Of a DNA stretch of 64,000 nucleotides, positions 8,943-20,441 are shown one piece after another. Every line of letters begins with the position of its first letter. Position 1 is the first letter of the stretch. This DNA comes from Paeniroseomonas aquatica (GTDB taxonomy: Bacteria; Pseudomonadota; Alphaproteobacteria; Acetobacterales; Acetobacteraceae): positions 29,516-93,515 of the forward strand of contig NZ_JAUFPN010000127.1 of assembly GCF_030409335.1 (NCBI RefSeq), read 5' to 3'. The translations under genes and the position numbers were made by a program. The notes below the pieces were generated by a model. The model saw nothing but the letters and a program-made list of their open reading frames with translations. It had not been told where the DNA came from and did no database searches.

Positions 8943-9557
8943 GTGGCGGACACGGTCTTCGTCGTCACCGACATCGAGGCCGACGGGCTGCGCCCGGGCG
9001 AGCATTCGATGATCAGCTTCGCCTCGGTCGCCATCACCGAGGCGACCGGCGAGGACGTCGGCCGCTTCGCCGCGACGCTGCGGCCGGTGCCGGGCCTGGC
9101 CACCGAGCCGGCGACCATGGACTGGTGGCGGACCGAGCCCGAGGCCTGGGCCGCCGCCACCCGCGACCCGCGTGACCCGGCCGCGGTCATGGCCGATTAC
9201 GTCGCCTGGGTCCGCGCCCTGCCGGGTCCGGCGGTCTTCGTCGGCCAGCCGACCCTGTTCGATGGCGCCTGGATCGCCTGGTACCTCTGGCGCTTCGCCG
9301 GGGTCCGGCTCCTCCATGGGCCCCGGCCGGGCAGGCCGTTGTTCGAGGGCGGCGGCCTCGACCTCGCCTCCTTCGCCATGGGCGCCACCGGCCGCCGCTA
9401 TGCCGAGAGCGACCGGTCCCGTTGGCCGGCTGCCTGGTACGGCGGGCATGGGCACACCCATTGTGCCCTGGATGATGCCCTGGGCTACGCCGCCGCACTG
9501 CGGCACCTGCTGGCCACGGCGCGGCGGCAGGCCAGCCCAGAGCAAACTCCGATCTGA
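8943..9557 (+). CDS. DEDD-family 3'-5' exonuclease-like protein
   Basis: 204 residues with a GTG start five bases after purA, so part of the hisZ-purA transcript. The four acidic metal sites of the RNase H-like DEDD fold are visible: Asp 10 and Glu 12 in TDIEADG, Asp in QPTLFDGAW, and the HTHCALDDALG end motif. Substrate is unknown. The last codons (EQTPI) and the stop are supplied by the 105-bp palindromic repeat at 9540-9644, so the C-terminus has been altered by that element. Confidence 0.75.
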   Translation: MADTVFVVTDIEADGLRPGEHSMISFASVAITEATGEDVGRFAATLRPVPGLATEPATMDWWRTEPEAWAAATRDPRDPAAVMADYVAWVRALPGPAVFVGQPTLFDGAWIAWYLWRFAGVRLLHGPRPGRPLFEGGGLDLASFAMGATGRRYAESDRSRWPAAWYGGHGHTHCALDDALGYAAALRHLLATARRQASPEQTPI

Positions 9558-9644
9558 TGGACTCATCAGACCGGAGATGTTTGCTCGCCAGAACAACAGG
9601 CTAGAGCGGGCTCCGTGAGCCGGTGCGAACGGAACCCGCTCTAG
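9540..9644 (+). repeat. 105-bp two-hairpin dispersed repeat, copy A
   Basis: Hairpin 1: arms GAGCAAAC (9540-9547) and GTTTGCTC (9579-9586) enclose inner arms TCCGATCTGATG and CATCAGACCGGA, with one mismatch. A 14-base spacer GCCAGAACAACAGG follows. Hairpin 2: CTAGAGCGGG (9601-9610) pairs with CCCGCTCTAG (9635-9644). A second copy, about 91 percent identical (9 differences by eye) and of identical length, lies inverted at 52740-52844. Copy A sits between convergent genes and contains both of their stop codons. The form fits a REP-like or small non-autonomous element; it may also act as a bidirectional terminator. Confidence 0.85.
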
Positions 9645-10678
9645 CCCAGGAGGTGCAGGCCGTGGCCGAGCTGGGTCAGTTCGTCCCGCGCTATGGTGAA
9701 GGCGTCGTTGCCCGTCGCCACCGCATCGGCCCGCAAGGCGCCGGCCCAGGCCTCGAACAGCCCCTGGGCGGCCTGCGGGTCCCGGCCGTCGCCGTCGTAG
9801 ATGGCCCGCAACGCCAGCAACCCGGCATCGGCCACCGGCGCCTCCGGCACCACCACCTCCTGCTCCGGCTGCGCCGCCGCCAGGGCGACGCTGCCGGCAT
9901 AGAGCTCCGGCGCATGCTGGCCGACGTCCAACTGGGCCAGCCCGGCCACCGCCGCCGCCGGCGAGACCACCCCGTCGTGCCCCGGCAGCACCACGAGCTC
10001 GCCACGGTTCTGGTAGTTCACCGTCAGGCTGCCGAGGCTCGCCAGGGCCTGGTCCGCGGTCAGCCCGGGGAAAGCCGCTGCCGCCTCACGTGCGGCAAGC
10101 TGCGCCAGGGCCGGCTCGGCACGCAGGATCTCCCCTACCTCGGCCCGATGCGCGCCGAGCGCCACCGCGGGATCGTCGGCGATGACGAAATTCGTCACCC
10201 GCGCATCATCGCCGGCCGGCAGGAGGGCACCGGGCGAGCCGAAGGTGGTCGCGTCATGGGCCAGGCCACCGGGCTGGTCCGGGTGCTCCGCCATATAGAG
10301 CTGCGCCATGGCGCCGCCGAGGCTATGGCCGGTGACCACCACCTGGTCGTAGCGGCCGCTCGCCGCCGCCGCGTCCACCGCCTGGATCAGCGAGGCGAAC
10401 AGCGGGTAGTCCGCGTTGATGTTCTGCAGGTCGTGCAGGCTGTCGGTCGCGTCGTCGCTGCCGCGGAAGGCGACGATCAGGCTGTCCTTGCCGTCGAGGG
10501 TCGCCTCGGTGGCGAGGGCGGCGGCATTGGCGCTGTGGAAGACGCCGCCGGCGTAGGTCTCGCCGGCGCTGAGGGTCACCGGCAGGCTGGCGGCGACGAA
10601 GCCGGTCGGCAGGACCGGGGTGTCGGCATAGGCGTCGAGCGAAAGCTGCGCCAGAACGGCGTCCGTTGCGGTCGTCAA
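9641..10678 (-). CDS. Class 3 lipase-like alpha/beta hydrolase
   Basis: 345 residues. The nucleophile elbow GHSLGG is at residues 117-122 (Ser 119), preceded by LIVAFRGSDD, a typical oxyanion region of lipase class 3. No signal peptide is visible. It is a clear paralogue of the lipase at 22569: the first 190 residues align throughout (GETYAGG/GESYANG, TTFGSPGALLP/DTFGSPGALVP), but the C-terminal module differs. Its TAG stop lies within repeat copy A. Substrate is unknown. Confidence 0.8.
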   Translation of the reverse strand: MTTATDAVLAQLSLDAYADTPVLPTGFVAASLPVTLSAGETYAGGVFHSANAAALATEATLDGKDSLIVAFRGSDDATDSLHDLQNINADYPLFASLIQAVDAAAASGRYDQVVVTGHSLGGAMAQLYMAEHPDQPGGLAHDATTFGSPGALLPAGDDARVTNFVIADDPAVALGAHRAEVGEILRAEPALAQLAAREAAAAFPGLTADQALASLGSLTVNYQNRGELVVLPGHDGVVSPAAAVAGLAQLDVGQHAPELYAGSVALAAAQPEQEVVVPEAPVADAGLLALRAIYDGDGRDPQAAQGLFEAWAGALRADAVATGNDAFTIARDELTQLGHGLHLLG

Positions 10679-10916
10679 GGATGTCTCTCCTGCGAGGGCC
10701 GCCCGGGTCAGGGGCGGGGAGGCGGGTCGGCACCCTCAAGGGGTGGGCCACGCCGGGGCCGCGGGTCGCGGCACTCACGGATGAAACACACCGGACGGCG
10801 CCAGGGTTCCGCCGCCAGACCGTGAACCGCGCTTCCGGCAGCGCGGATCACGGTCCAGCTCATTGTTTGGTCACGCGATTCACGCCTTTCGGTGGGTCCA
10901 CCCGGACGATCGCGCT

Positions 10917-12593
10917 CTACCGCTTGATCAGCTCCAGCCCATGCTGTTCCCGCACCGCATGGAAGCGCAGCATCGGCCATTCCTCCTCGGCCCGGTTGCG
11001 CCGCCAGTCGGAGCTGAAGAAGGCCACCAGCTCGCCGTCGTGATCCTCGCCGGCATCCCGCCGGCTGGCGGTGGCGAAGCGGTCCAGCGCCGCCTTGTCG
11101 GCGGCATCCACCGGGGTGACCCAGCGCATCATCGACCAAATGGTGTCGTCGAAGCCGGCGGGGACGCCGTATTCCACCTTCAGCCGGCTGGCAAGCACGT
11201 CGAGCTGCAGCTGCCCGACGACGCCGACCACCGGGTTCGACCCGTCCAACGGCCGGAACAGCTGCACCACGCCCTCCTCGGCGAGCTGGGAGAGCGCGGT
11301 CTTCAGCTTCTTCGCCAGCATCGGGTCCTCGAGCCGGACGTGGCGGAGGATTTCCGGCGCGAAGCTCGGCACCCCCCGGAAATTCAGCGCCTCTCCCTCG
11401 GTCAGGGTATCGCCGATCCGCAAGGTGCCGTGGTTGGCGACGCCGACCACATCCCCCGGCCAGGCTTCCTCCGCCACCTGGCGGTCCTTGGCGAAGAAGA
11501 ACAGCGGCGCGTTGACCGGAACCTGCTTGCCGGTCCGGGTCTGGCGCAGCCGCATCCCCTTCACCAGCTTGCCGGAACAGAGCCGGACGAAGGCCACCCG
11601 GTCCCGGTGGTTCGGGTCCATGTTGGCCTGCACCTTGAAGACGAAGCCGGTCAGCGCCGGCTCGCCCGGCTCCACTGCGCGGGTATCGGCGCTGCGGGCC
11701 TGCGGCGGCGGGGCGTAGCGGGCGAGGCCGTCCAGCAGGTGGCCGATGCCGAAGTCGCGGAGCGCGCTGCCGAAGAAGACCGGCGTCAGGGTGCCCTGGC
11801 GGAAGGCCTCCAGGTCGAATTCGGGGCAGCCGGCCTCGGCCAGGCCCACTTCCTCGGCCAGGGCCGCGGCGCGGGCGGCACCAACCAGCCCGGCCAGCTT
11901 CGGGTCCTCCGGCCCGTCCATGTCGACGGCGGAGCGGTCGTCGGCGTCCACCGGCAGGAAGTGGCGGTCGAGCATGTCCCAGGTCCCGGCGAATTCCGAG
12001 GCACGCCCGACCGGCCAGGCGACCGGGGCGGCGTCGAGGGCCAGGGTCTGCTCGATCTCCTCCAGCAGCTCGAAGGGCTCGCGCGCCTCCCGGTCCATCT
12101 TGTTGATGAAGGTGATGATCGGGATGTCGCGCAGGCGGCACACCTCGAACAGCTTCTTGGTCTGCGCCTCTATGCCCTTCGCCGCGTCGAGCACCATGAC
12201 GGCGGCATCCACCGCGGTCAGGGTACGGTAGGTGTCTTCCGAGAAATCCTCGTGGCCCGGCGTATCCAGCAGGTTGAAGACCAGCCCGCCGCGCTCGAAG
12301 GTCATGACCGAGGTGGCGACCGAGATCCCGCGGTCCTGCTCGATCTTCATCCAGTCCGACCGGGTCCGCCGGGCATTGCCCTTGGCCCGCACGGCCCCCG
12401 CGAGCTGGATGGCGCCGCCGCGCAGCAGCAGCTTCTCGGTCAGGGTGGTCTTGCCGGCGTCGGGGTGGGCGATGATGGCGAAGGTGCGCCGCCGGGCCGC
12501 CTCGGCCGAAACCTGGTTCGGGGCCTCCGCAACGGATTCGGCCGGAGTAAGGGCGTCCACGGGCAGATCTCTTCTCGGGTCAGGGTTGCCCAC
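10917..12593 (-). CDS. prfC: Peptide chain release factor 3
   Basis: 558 residues, slightly longer than usual because of an N-terminal extension of about 30 residues. GTPase motifs are intact: AHPDAGKTT (42-50), DTPGHEDF, NKMD. RF3-specific stretches such as SDWMKIEQDRGISVATS are present. It recycles RF1/RF2 from the ribosome after peptide release. Monocistronic by appearance; the region 10679-10916 downstream holds nothing recognised apart from the lipase upstream signals. Confidence 0.96.
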   Translation of the reverse strand: MGNPDPRRDLPVDALTPAESVAEAPNQVSAEAARRRTFAIIAHPDAGKTTLTEKLLLRGGAIQLAGAVRAKGNARRTRSDWMKIEQDRGISVATSVMTFERGGLVFNLLDTPGHEDFSEDTYRTLTAVDAAVMVLDAAKGIEAQTKKLFEVCRLRDIPIITFINKMDREAREPFELLEEIEQTLALDAAPVAWPVGRASEFAGTWDMLDRHFLPVDADDRSAVDMDGPEDPKLAGLVGAARAAALAEEVGLAEAGCPEFDLEAFRQGTLTPVFFGSALRDFGIGHLLDGLARYAPPPQARSADTRAVEPGEPALTGFVFKVQANMDPNHRDRVAFVRLCSGKLVKGMRLRQTRTGKQVPVNAPLFFFAKDRQVAEEAWPGDVVGVANHGTLRIGDTLTEGEALNFRGVPSFAPEILRHVRLEDPMLAKKLKTALSQLAEEGVVQLFRPLDGSNPVVGVVGQLQLDVLASRLKVEYGVPAGFDDTIWSMMRWVTPVDAADKAALDRFATASRRDAGEDHDGELVAFFSSDWRRNRAEEEWPMLRFHAVREQHGLELIKR

Positions 12594-12696
12594 GATCTAG
12601 TCGTCCGGGGCCCCCAAGACCAGAGCCCCGAGGGGGGATGGTGTGGACAGGACGGCCCGGCGGGACAATGTTAGCCGCCAAACGGAGGGACTGGGC

Positions 12697-13551
12697 ATGG
12701 AACTGGGACGTCTCGGGGTCTGGTACCCGACCGACCGGCTGGACGCTGCCCAACTGGCGGCGCTGGCCCGCAGCGTGGAGCAGCTGGGCTACGGCACCTT
12801 CTGGTACCCGGAGAGCCGCGGCTATGAATCCTTCTCCCTCGCCGCCCATCTGCTGGCCTCGACGACGACCCTCAATGTCGGCAGCTCCATCGCCAATATC
12901 TATGCCCGGGATGCCTTCACCGCCCAGCGCGGCATGGCGACGCTGAATGCGCTGAACGGCGGCCGCTTCATCCTCGGCCTCGGCGTCAGCCATATCCCGA
13001 TGGTCGAGGGCCTGCGCGGCCACCGCTACGACAAGCCGATCCCGGCCATGCGCGCCTATCTCGACGGCATCCAGAAGGACACCACCGAGGACTGGCCCAT
13101 TGCGCTGGCCGCCCTTGGCCCGAAGATGCTGGAGCTCGCCGGCAAACGCACCCGCGGCGCCGTGCCCTACAACGTGACGCCGGAGCATACGGCACTGGCC
13201 AAGTCCATCCTCGGCCCCGACAAGTGGCTGGCGGTGGAGCAGAAGGTCTGCGTCGAGACCGACCTTGCCAAGGCCCGCGCCCTGGGGCGGAAAGAACTCT
13301 CCCGCTACATGGCGCTGCCGAACTACGCCAACAACTGGCTGCGCATCGGCTTCACTGAGGCCGACCTGGCCGATGGCGGCAGCGACCGCTTCATCGATGC
13401 CATGGTCCTCTCGGGCGACGCCGCGGCGGTCAAGGAAAGGCTCCGCGCCCATTTCACCGCCGGCGCCACCCATCTCTGCATCCAGCCCGTCCATGCCGAG
13501 GGCGACTTCGCCGCCCGCGACGCCATGTTCGCCGCGCTGGCGGATACGTAA
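12697..13551 (+). CDS. LLM-class F420-dependent oxidoreductase (first gene of F420 operon)
   Basis: 284 residues from an ATG at 12697 preceded by ACGGAGGGA; an upstream in-frame ATG at 12643 has no such site. The luciferase-like TIM-barrel features LGRLGVWYP, SSIANIYARDAF and GGRFILGLGVSH mark the F420-type branch. It probably transfers hydride from F420H2 to an unknown substrate. It lies nine bases before the FGD gene and heads the set fgd-cofE-cofD-cofC, so cofactor makers and users are in one operon. Confidence 0.85.
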   Translation: MELGRLGVWYPTDRLDAAQLAALARSVEQLGYGTFWYPESRGYESFSLAAHLLASTTTLNVGSSIANIYARDAFTAQRGMATLNALNGGRFILGLGVSHIPMVEGLRGHRYDKPIPAMRAYLDGIQKDTTEDWPIALAALGPKMLELAGKRTRGAVPYNVTPEHTALAKSILGPDKWLAVEQKVCVETDLAKARALGRKELSRYMALPNYANNWLRIGFTEADLADGGSDRFIDAMVLSGDAAAVKERLRAHFTAGATHLCIQPVHAEGDFAARDAMFAALADT

Positions 13552-13560
13552 GGAAGACCC

Positions 13561-14565
13561 ATGCTCACCATCGGCTACAAGGCGTCCGCCGAGCAGTTCG
13601 CGCCAAGCAAGCTGCTCGACTTCGGCATCCTGGCGGAGCAGGCCGGGTTCGACAGCTGCTTCATCTCGGACCACTTCCAGCCCTGGAAGCACACCGACGG
13701 CCACGCGCCCTATTCGCTGGCCTGGCTCGGCGCGCTCGGCGCCCGCACCTCGAAGCTGGTGATGGGCACCAGCGTGATGACGCCGACCTTCCGCTACCAC
13801 CCCTCCATCGTGGCCCAGGCCTTCGGCACGCTCGGCGCCATGTTCCCCGGCCGCGTCATCCTCGGCATCGGCACCGGGGAGGGGTTGAACGAGGTGCCCT
13901 CCACCGGCGCCGTCTGGCCGGAGTTCAAGGAACGCTTCGCCCGCATGCGGGAAGCCGTCACCCTGATGCGCCAGCTCTGGTCCGAGGAGCGCGTCACCTT
14001 CGAGGGCACCTACTACCGCACCGAGAAGGCCACCATCTACGACAAGCCGGAGCAGATGGTGCCGATCTACGTCGCCGCCGCCGGCGCCCTGGTCGCCAAA
14101 TATGCCGGCCGCGCCGGCGACGGCTTCATCTGCACCAGCGGCAAGAAGCCCGAGCTCTACACCGAGACCCTGCTGCCGAACGTGGCTGCGGGGCTGGAAG
14201 CCGCTGGCAAGCCGAAGCCCAACTACGACCGCATGATCGAGATGAAGGTCTCCTTCGACACGGACAAGCAGCGTGCGCTGGAGGACACCCGCCACTGGGC
14301 GGCGCTGGCGCTCTCGCCCGAGGAGAAGATGTCGGTCGAGGACCCCGCCGAGATGGAGCGCCTGGCCGATGCCCTGCCGCTCGAGCGCGCCGCCAGCCGC
14401 TGGATGGTCTCGAACGACCCGGAGGAGCTGGTCGAGCGCATCGGCACCTACGTCGCCCTCGGCTTCAACCACCTGGTCTTCCATGCCCCCGGCCCGGATC
14501 AGGCGCGCTTCCTGACCCTGTTCGGCGAGCACGTCGCCCCCTTGCTGCGCCGGCGCTTCGGCTGA
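13561..14565 (+). CDS. fgd: F420-dependent glucose-6-phosphate dehydrogenase
   Basis: 334 residues, against 336 for the mycobacterial enzyme, and closely similar along its length ([26 protein letters not shown]). It oxidises glucose-6-phosphate to 6-phosphogluconolactone and reduces F420. By alignment from memory, catalytic His 38, Trp 42 and Glu 107 are conserved, as are the three basic residues that hold the substrate phosphate (Lys 195 in CTSGK, Lys 256 in SPEEK, Arg 280 in ASRW). This enzyme is typical of actinobacteria; finding it beside cofE-D-C in a proteobacterium suggests transfer. cofE follows five bases after its stop. Confidence 0.9.
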   Translation: MLTIGYKASAEQFAPSKLLDFGILAEQAGFDSCFISDHFQPWKHTDGHAPYSLAWLGALGARTSKLVMGTSVMTPTFRYHPSIVAQAFGTLGAMFPGRVILGIGTGEGLNEVPSTGAVWPEFKERFARMREAVTLMRQLWSEERVTFEGTYYRTEKATIYDKPEQMVPIYVAAAGALVAKYAGRAGDGFICTSGKKPELYTETLLPNVAAGLEAAGKPKPNYDRMIEMKVSFDTDKQRALEDTRHWAALALSPEEKMSVEDPAEMERLADALPLERAASRWMVSNDPEELVERIGTYVALGFNHLVFHAPGPDQARFLTLFGEHVAPLLRRRFG

Positions 14566-14569
14566 GGCG

Positions 14570-15307
14570 ATGCGCCGGCTGGAACTGATCGCGCTGCCCG
14601 GCCTGCCGATGGTCGCGGCGGGAGACGATCTCGCTGCGCTGATCGAGGCCGGGCTCGCCCGCGCCGGGTTGGCGCTGGTCGAGGGCGACGTGCTGGTCCT
14701 CGCCCAGAAGATCGTCAGCAAGGCCGAGGGCCGCAGCGTGGCCCTGGCCGATGTGCAGCCCACGCCGGAGGCCGAGGCGCTGGCCGCGCGCACGGGCAAG
14801 GATCCGCGCTTCGTCCAACTGGTTCTTGCCGAAAGCCAGCGCGTGGTCCGCGCCCGGCCGGGGTTGCTGATCGTCCAGCACCGGCTCGGCTTCGTCTCCG
14901 CCAATGCCGGCATCGACCAGTCGAACCTCGGCCAGGAGGGCCATGCGCTGCTGCTGCCGCGGGACCCCGATGGCAGCGCCGCCGCGCTCGCCGCCCGGTT
15001 CGGCTGCCCCGTCGTCATCTCGGACAGCTTCGGCCGGGCCTGGCGGCGGGGGACCGTCGGCGTGGCGATCGGCGCCGCCGGCCTGCCTGCGCTGTGGGAT
15101 TTGCGCGGCCGGCCGGATCTGTTCGGCCGCACCCTGCAGGTCAGCATCAGCGGCTTCGCTGACGAGATCGCGGCTAGCGCCTCCCTGCTTCAGGGCCAGG
15201 GCGCCGAGGCGCAGCCGGTGGTGCTGGTCCGCGGCCTCGCCTGGGACGCCCCGCCCAACCCCGCCGCCGAGTTGATCCGCCCGGAGTCCGAGGATTTGTT
15301 CCGATGA
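14570..15307 (+). CDS. cofE: Coenzyme F420-0:L-glutamate ligase
   Basis: 245 residues, the length of stand-alone CofE. Hallmarks are [23 protein letters not shown] and [18 protein letters not shown]. It adds glutamate residues to F420-0 using GTP. Actinobacterial FbiB carries an additional C-terminal flavin reductase domain; that domain is absent here. The stop overlaps the cofD start (ATGA at 15304). Confidence 0.94.
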   Translation: MRRLELIALPGLPMVAAGDDLAALIEAGLARAGLALVEGDVLVLAQKIVSKAEGRSVALADVQPTPEAEALAARTGKDPRFVQLVLAESQRVVRARPGLLIVQHRLGFVSANAGIDQSNLGQEGHALLLPRDPDGSAAALAARFGCPVVISDSFGRAWRRGTVGVAIGAAGLPALWDLRGRPDLFGRTLQVSISGFADEIAASASLLQGQGAEAQPVVLVRGLAWDAPPNPAAELIRPESEDLFR

Positions 15308-16215
15308 TCATCGCGCTCTCGGGCGGCATCGGCGGCGCCAAGCTGGCGCTCGGCCTCAGCCAGGTGCTGCCGCCCGGGGAGCTGCTCATCGTCGCCAATA
15401 CCGGCGACGACTTCGAGCACCTCGGCCTCAGCATCTCCCCGGATATCGACACGCTGACCTATGCCCTGGCCGGGCTCGACAATACCGAGCTGGGTTGGGG
15501 CCGGCGCGACGAGACCTGGTCCTTCATGGAGACGCTGGGGGCGATCGGCGGCGAAACCTGGTTCCGCCTCGGCGACCGCGACCTGGCGCTGCATGTGGAG
15601 CGCACGCGGCGCCTGTGCGCGGGTGAGACGCTGTCGGCCGTGACCGCCGATGTCGCCCGCCGCCTCGGGATCGCGCCGCGGCTGCTGCCGATGAGCGACG
15701 ATCCGGTCCGCACCCGCATCCTGAGCGATGGCGTCTGGATCGACTTTCAGGACTGGTTCGTCCGCCAGCGCTGCGCCCCGGCCTTCCACGGGCTGGAATT
15801 CGCCGGTGCCGCCGAGGCCCGGCCGCAGCCCGAATTATTGGCCGCGCTGCGGGCCGGGCCGCGGGCGGTGGTGATCTGCCCCTCCAACCCCTTCATCAGC
15901 ATCGAGCCGATCCTGGCCGTGCCGGGCCTTCGCGCCGCCATCGCCGCTTGCGGCGCGCCGGTCATCGCCGTCTCCCCGATCATTGCCGGCCAGGCGGTGA
16001 AGGGGCCGACCGCGACCATGTTCGCGCAATCCGGCACGGCGCCCAGCGCGGCCGCCGTCGCCGCGCGCTATGCGGATATCCTGACCCATTACGTCATGGA
16101 GCCGGGCGACGACGCGGCCGGCATCGCCGCCCGGGTCAGCCGCGCACCGATCTTGATGCGGACGCTGGAGGACAAGATTTCACTCGCTCGTGCCGTACTG
16201 GCCGCCATCGGATGA
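15304..16215 (+). CDS. cofD: 2-phospho-L-lactate transferase (CofD/FbiA)
   Basis: 303 residues. It begins with [17 protein letters not shown], and has [20 protein letters not shown] and [13 protein letters not shown], all characteristic of CofD. It couples the nucleotide-activated phospho-acid made by CofC to Fo, giving F420-0 or dehydro-F420-0. Overlaps cofE upstream and cofC downstream by four bases each, indicating translational coupling of the three. Confidence 0.95.
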   Translation: MIIALSGGIGGAKLALGLSQVLPPGELLIVANTGDDFEHLGLSISPDIDTLTYALAGLDNTELGWGRRDETWSFMETLGAIGGETWFRLGDRDLALHVERTRRLCAGETLSAVTADVARRLGIAPRLLPMSDDPVRTRILSDGVWIDFQDWFVRQRCAPAFHGLEFAGAAEARPQPELLAALRAGPRAVVICPSNPFISIEPILAVPGLRAAIAACGAPVIAVSPIIAGQAVKGPTATMFAQSGTAPSAAAVAARYADILTHYVMEPGDDAAGIAARVSRAPILMRTLEDKISLARAVLAAIG

Positions 16216-16856
16216 TCTGGGCGATCCTGCCGGTGAAGGAGCTGGAGGGCGCCAAGCAACGCCTCTCGCCGCATCTCCCGCCCGATCTCCGCCGCGCGCT
16301 GATGCAGGTGATGATCGGGGAGGTGCTGGAGGCGCTGCTCGCCGCGCGCGGCCTCGCCGGGGCGATGCTGGTGACGCTCGATCCCTGGGCCACGGCGCTT
16401 GCCGCGCGGCTCGGCGCCCGGGTGACGACCGAGGGGGCGCGGGATGGCCATACCGGCAGCGTCACCGCCGGTGCGCGCCTATTGGCCCGCGAAGGCGCCA
16501 GCGGCGTCCTGACCATGCCCGGCGACATCCCCGCGGTGACCGCGGCCGAGGTCGAGGCGGTGCTGGCCGCACATGGTCCCGCGCCCGCCTTCACCATCGC
16601 CCCCGCGCATGACGAACTCGGCTCGAACGCCGTGCTGATGTCGCCGCCGCTCGCGGTGCCGCTGCGCTTCGGCGAGGACAGCTATGTCCCGCATCTGGCC
16701 GCCGCCCGCGCCGTGGGGATCGAGCCGCGTGTCGTGCCCTTGCCCGGCATCGGCATGGACATCGACCACCCCGCGGATTTGCTCGCCTTCGCCCGCCTAC
16801 CGGAGGCGAAGGGCACCCGCACCCTGGCATTCCTGCACGAACACGGCCTGACCTAA
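16212..16856 (+). CDS. cofC: 2-phospho-L-lactate (or related phospho-acid) guanylyltransferase
   Basis: 214 residues from an ATG at 16212 that overlaps the cofD stop. The nucleotidyltransferase signatures are visible: LPVKELEGAKQRLSP, MPGDIPAVT, GSNAVLMSPP and GMDIDHPADL. It activates the three-carbon acid for CofD. Homologues use 2-phospholactate (archaea), phosphoenolpyruvate (actinobacteria) or 3-phosphoglycerate (Paraburkholderia rhizoxinica); which is used here cannot be told by eye. A strong hairpin follows 23 bases after its stop. Confidence 0.92.
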   Translation: MIWAILPVKELEGAKQRLSPHLPPDLRRALMQVMIGEVLEALLAARGLAGAMLVTLDPWATALAARLGARVTTEGARDGHTGSVTAGARLLAREGASGVLTMPGDIPAVTAAEVEAVLAAHGPAPAFTIAPAHDELGSNAVLMSPPLAVPLRFGEDSYVPHLAAARAVGIEPRVVPLPGIGMDIDHPADLLAFARLPEAKGTRTLAFLHEHGLT

Positions 16857-16879
16857 CTCAGAAAAAGGAATGGGGGGGC

Positions 16880-16908
16880 TTGGGGAGGAAACACCTTTTC
16901 CTCCCCAA
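16880..16908. terminator. Bidirectional terminator between cofC and the Bug receptor gene
   Basis: A perfect 12-base stem (TTGGGGAGGAAA with TTTCCTCCCCAA) and a five-base loop CACCT lie between two convergent genes. The loop and flank match the hairpins at 59456 and 33936. The T-run within the right arm is short, so it may act with Rho or simply protect 3' ends. Confidence 0.7.
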
Positions 16909-16915
16909 CCTTGCC

Positions 16916-17908
16916 TCACTCCATCGTCGCGCCGGACTGCTCCACCAGCGCCTGCCACACCTTCTCCTGCGCCTGCAGGTATTCGCCGAAGGCTGCCGGC
17001 GTCGCATCGGCGACCGGGGTGAAGCCGATCGGCTCCATCCGCTGGCGGAAGGCGTCCGAGTTGACGACCTCGGTGATGGCCTTGTGCAGCAGGGCGATGC
17101 GGTCCGCCGGCACGCCGGTGGGGGCGTTGACCGCGTACCAGCTCTGCATGTCGATGTTGGCGTTGGGCAGCAGCTCCTTCATCGCCGGCACCTCGCGCAG
17201 CTCCGGCACGTAGGTGATGCGCTCGGCGCTGCCGACGGCGAGCGGGCGGAAGCTGCCCTCGCGGATGTTGCCGATCGCCGCCGGGATGACGTCGAACATC
17301 ATGTCGATGTTGCCGGCCAACAGGTCCTGGAAGGCCGGCCCGCCGCCGCGATAGGGCACGTGGGTGATGTCGACGCCGGCCGCGCGCTTGAGGGACTCGA
17401 TGGCCAGGTGGCTGACGGTGCCGGTGCCGGAGGAGCCCATGGTGAGCTTGCCCGGGTCCTTCTTCGCCGCGGCGATCAGCTCGGCGAAGGTCTTGATCGG
17501 GCTGCGGCCATTTACGATCAGCACCACCGTGCCGGTCGTCACCCGGGTGATCGGCGCCAGCTCGCGCAGCGGGTCCAGCGGCATCGACTTGCGGAACAGG
17601 AACTTGTTGGCACACAGGATGGAGGCCGAGCCCAGCAGCATGCTGTAGCCGTCCTTCTCCGCCTTGGCGACGGCATCGGCACCGATGTTACCGCCGGCGC
17701 CGCCCTTGTTCTCGACGATCACGGTCTGCCCGAGGATCGTCCCCAGGCGCTCCGCCAGGAAGCGGCCGGTGAGGTCCACGGCGCCGCCGGGGGCGAAGGG
17801 CACCACGATCCGCAGCGACCGGGTCGGGAAGGCGGCCTGGGCGGAGGCCGAGGAGAGGGCGGGCAGGGTGAGGGCGGCAGCCCCCAGCAGGGCGCGACGA
17901 TGCAGCAT
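16916..17908 (-). CDS. Tripartite tricarboxylate transporter substrate-binding protein (Bug family)
   Basis: 330 residues with a signal peptide (RRALLGAAALTLPALSSASA). The Bug fold is marked by IVVPFAPGGAVDLTGR, VIVENKGGAGGNIGADAVAK and [18 protein letters not shown]. It would bind a small carboxylate in the periplasm. No TctA/TctB membrane partners are nearby; large numbers of such orphan receptors are normal in this bacterial group. It lies between cofC and fbiC, interrupting the F420 genes, on the fbiC strand. Confidence 0.9.
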   Translation of the reverse strand: MLHRRALLGAAALTLPALSSASAQAAFPTRSLRIVVPFAPGGAVDLTGRFLAERLGTILGQTVIVENKGGAGGNIGADAVAKAEKDGYSMLLGSASILCANKFLFRKSMPLDPLRELAPITRVTTGTVVLIVNGRSPIKTFAELIAAAKKDPGKLTMGSSGTGTVSHLAIESLKRAAGVDITHVPYRGGGPAFQDLLAGNIDMMFDVIPAAIGNIREGSFRPLAVGSAERITYVPELREVPAMKELLPNANIDMQSWYAVNAPTGVPADRIALLHKAITEVVNSDAFRQRMEPIGFTPVADATPAAFGEYLQAQEKVWQALVEQSGATME

Positions 17909-17997
17909 CGGTGGTCTCCGGCAGGGTTCTTTGGCGCAGCCTTAACGCGCCACCGCCGAAAAGACGATGGCCGGCCGCCGGTCGAACCGCCCGCGGA

Positions 17998-20355
<2,358 letters not shown>

Positions 20356-20441
20356 TCCCTTACCCTTGCTCGCCTCGGCGACTGGCCGCATCGTGTGGGA
20401 AGGCCCGGCGGGATGCAATGCGCGGGGAGGAGGACCCACCC

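Noticed and set aside
12580..15147. 855-codon leftward frame opposite the LLM, FGD and cofE genes
   Set aside because: No family features and skewed composition; the rightward genes have clear motifs and ribosome binding sites.
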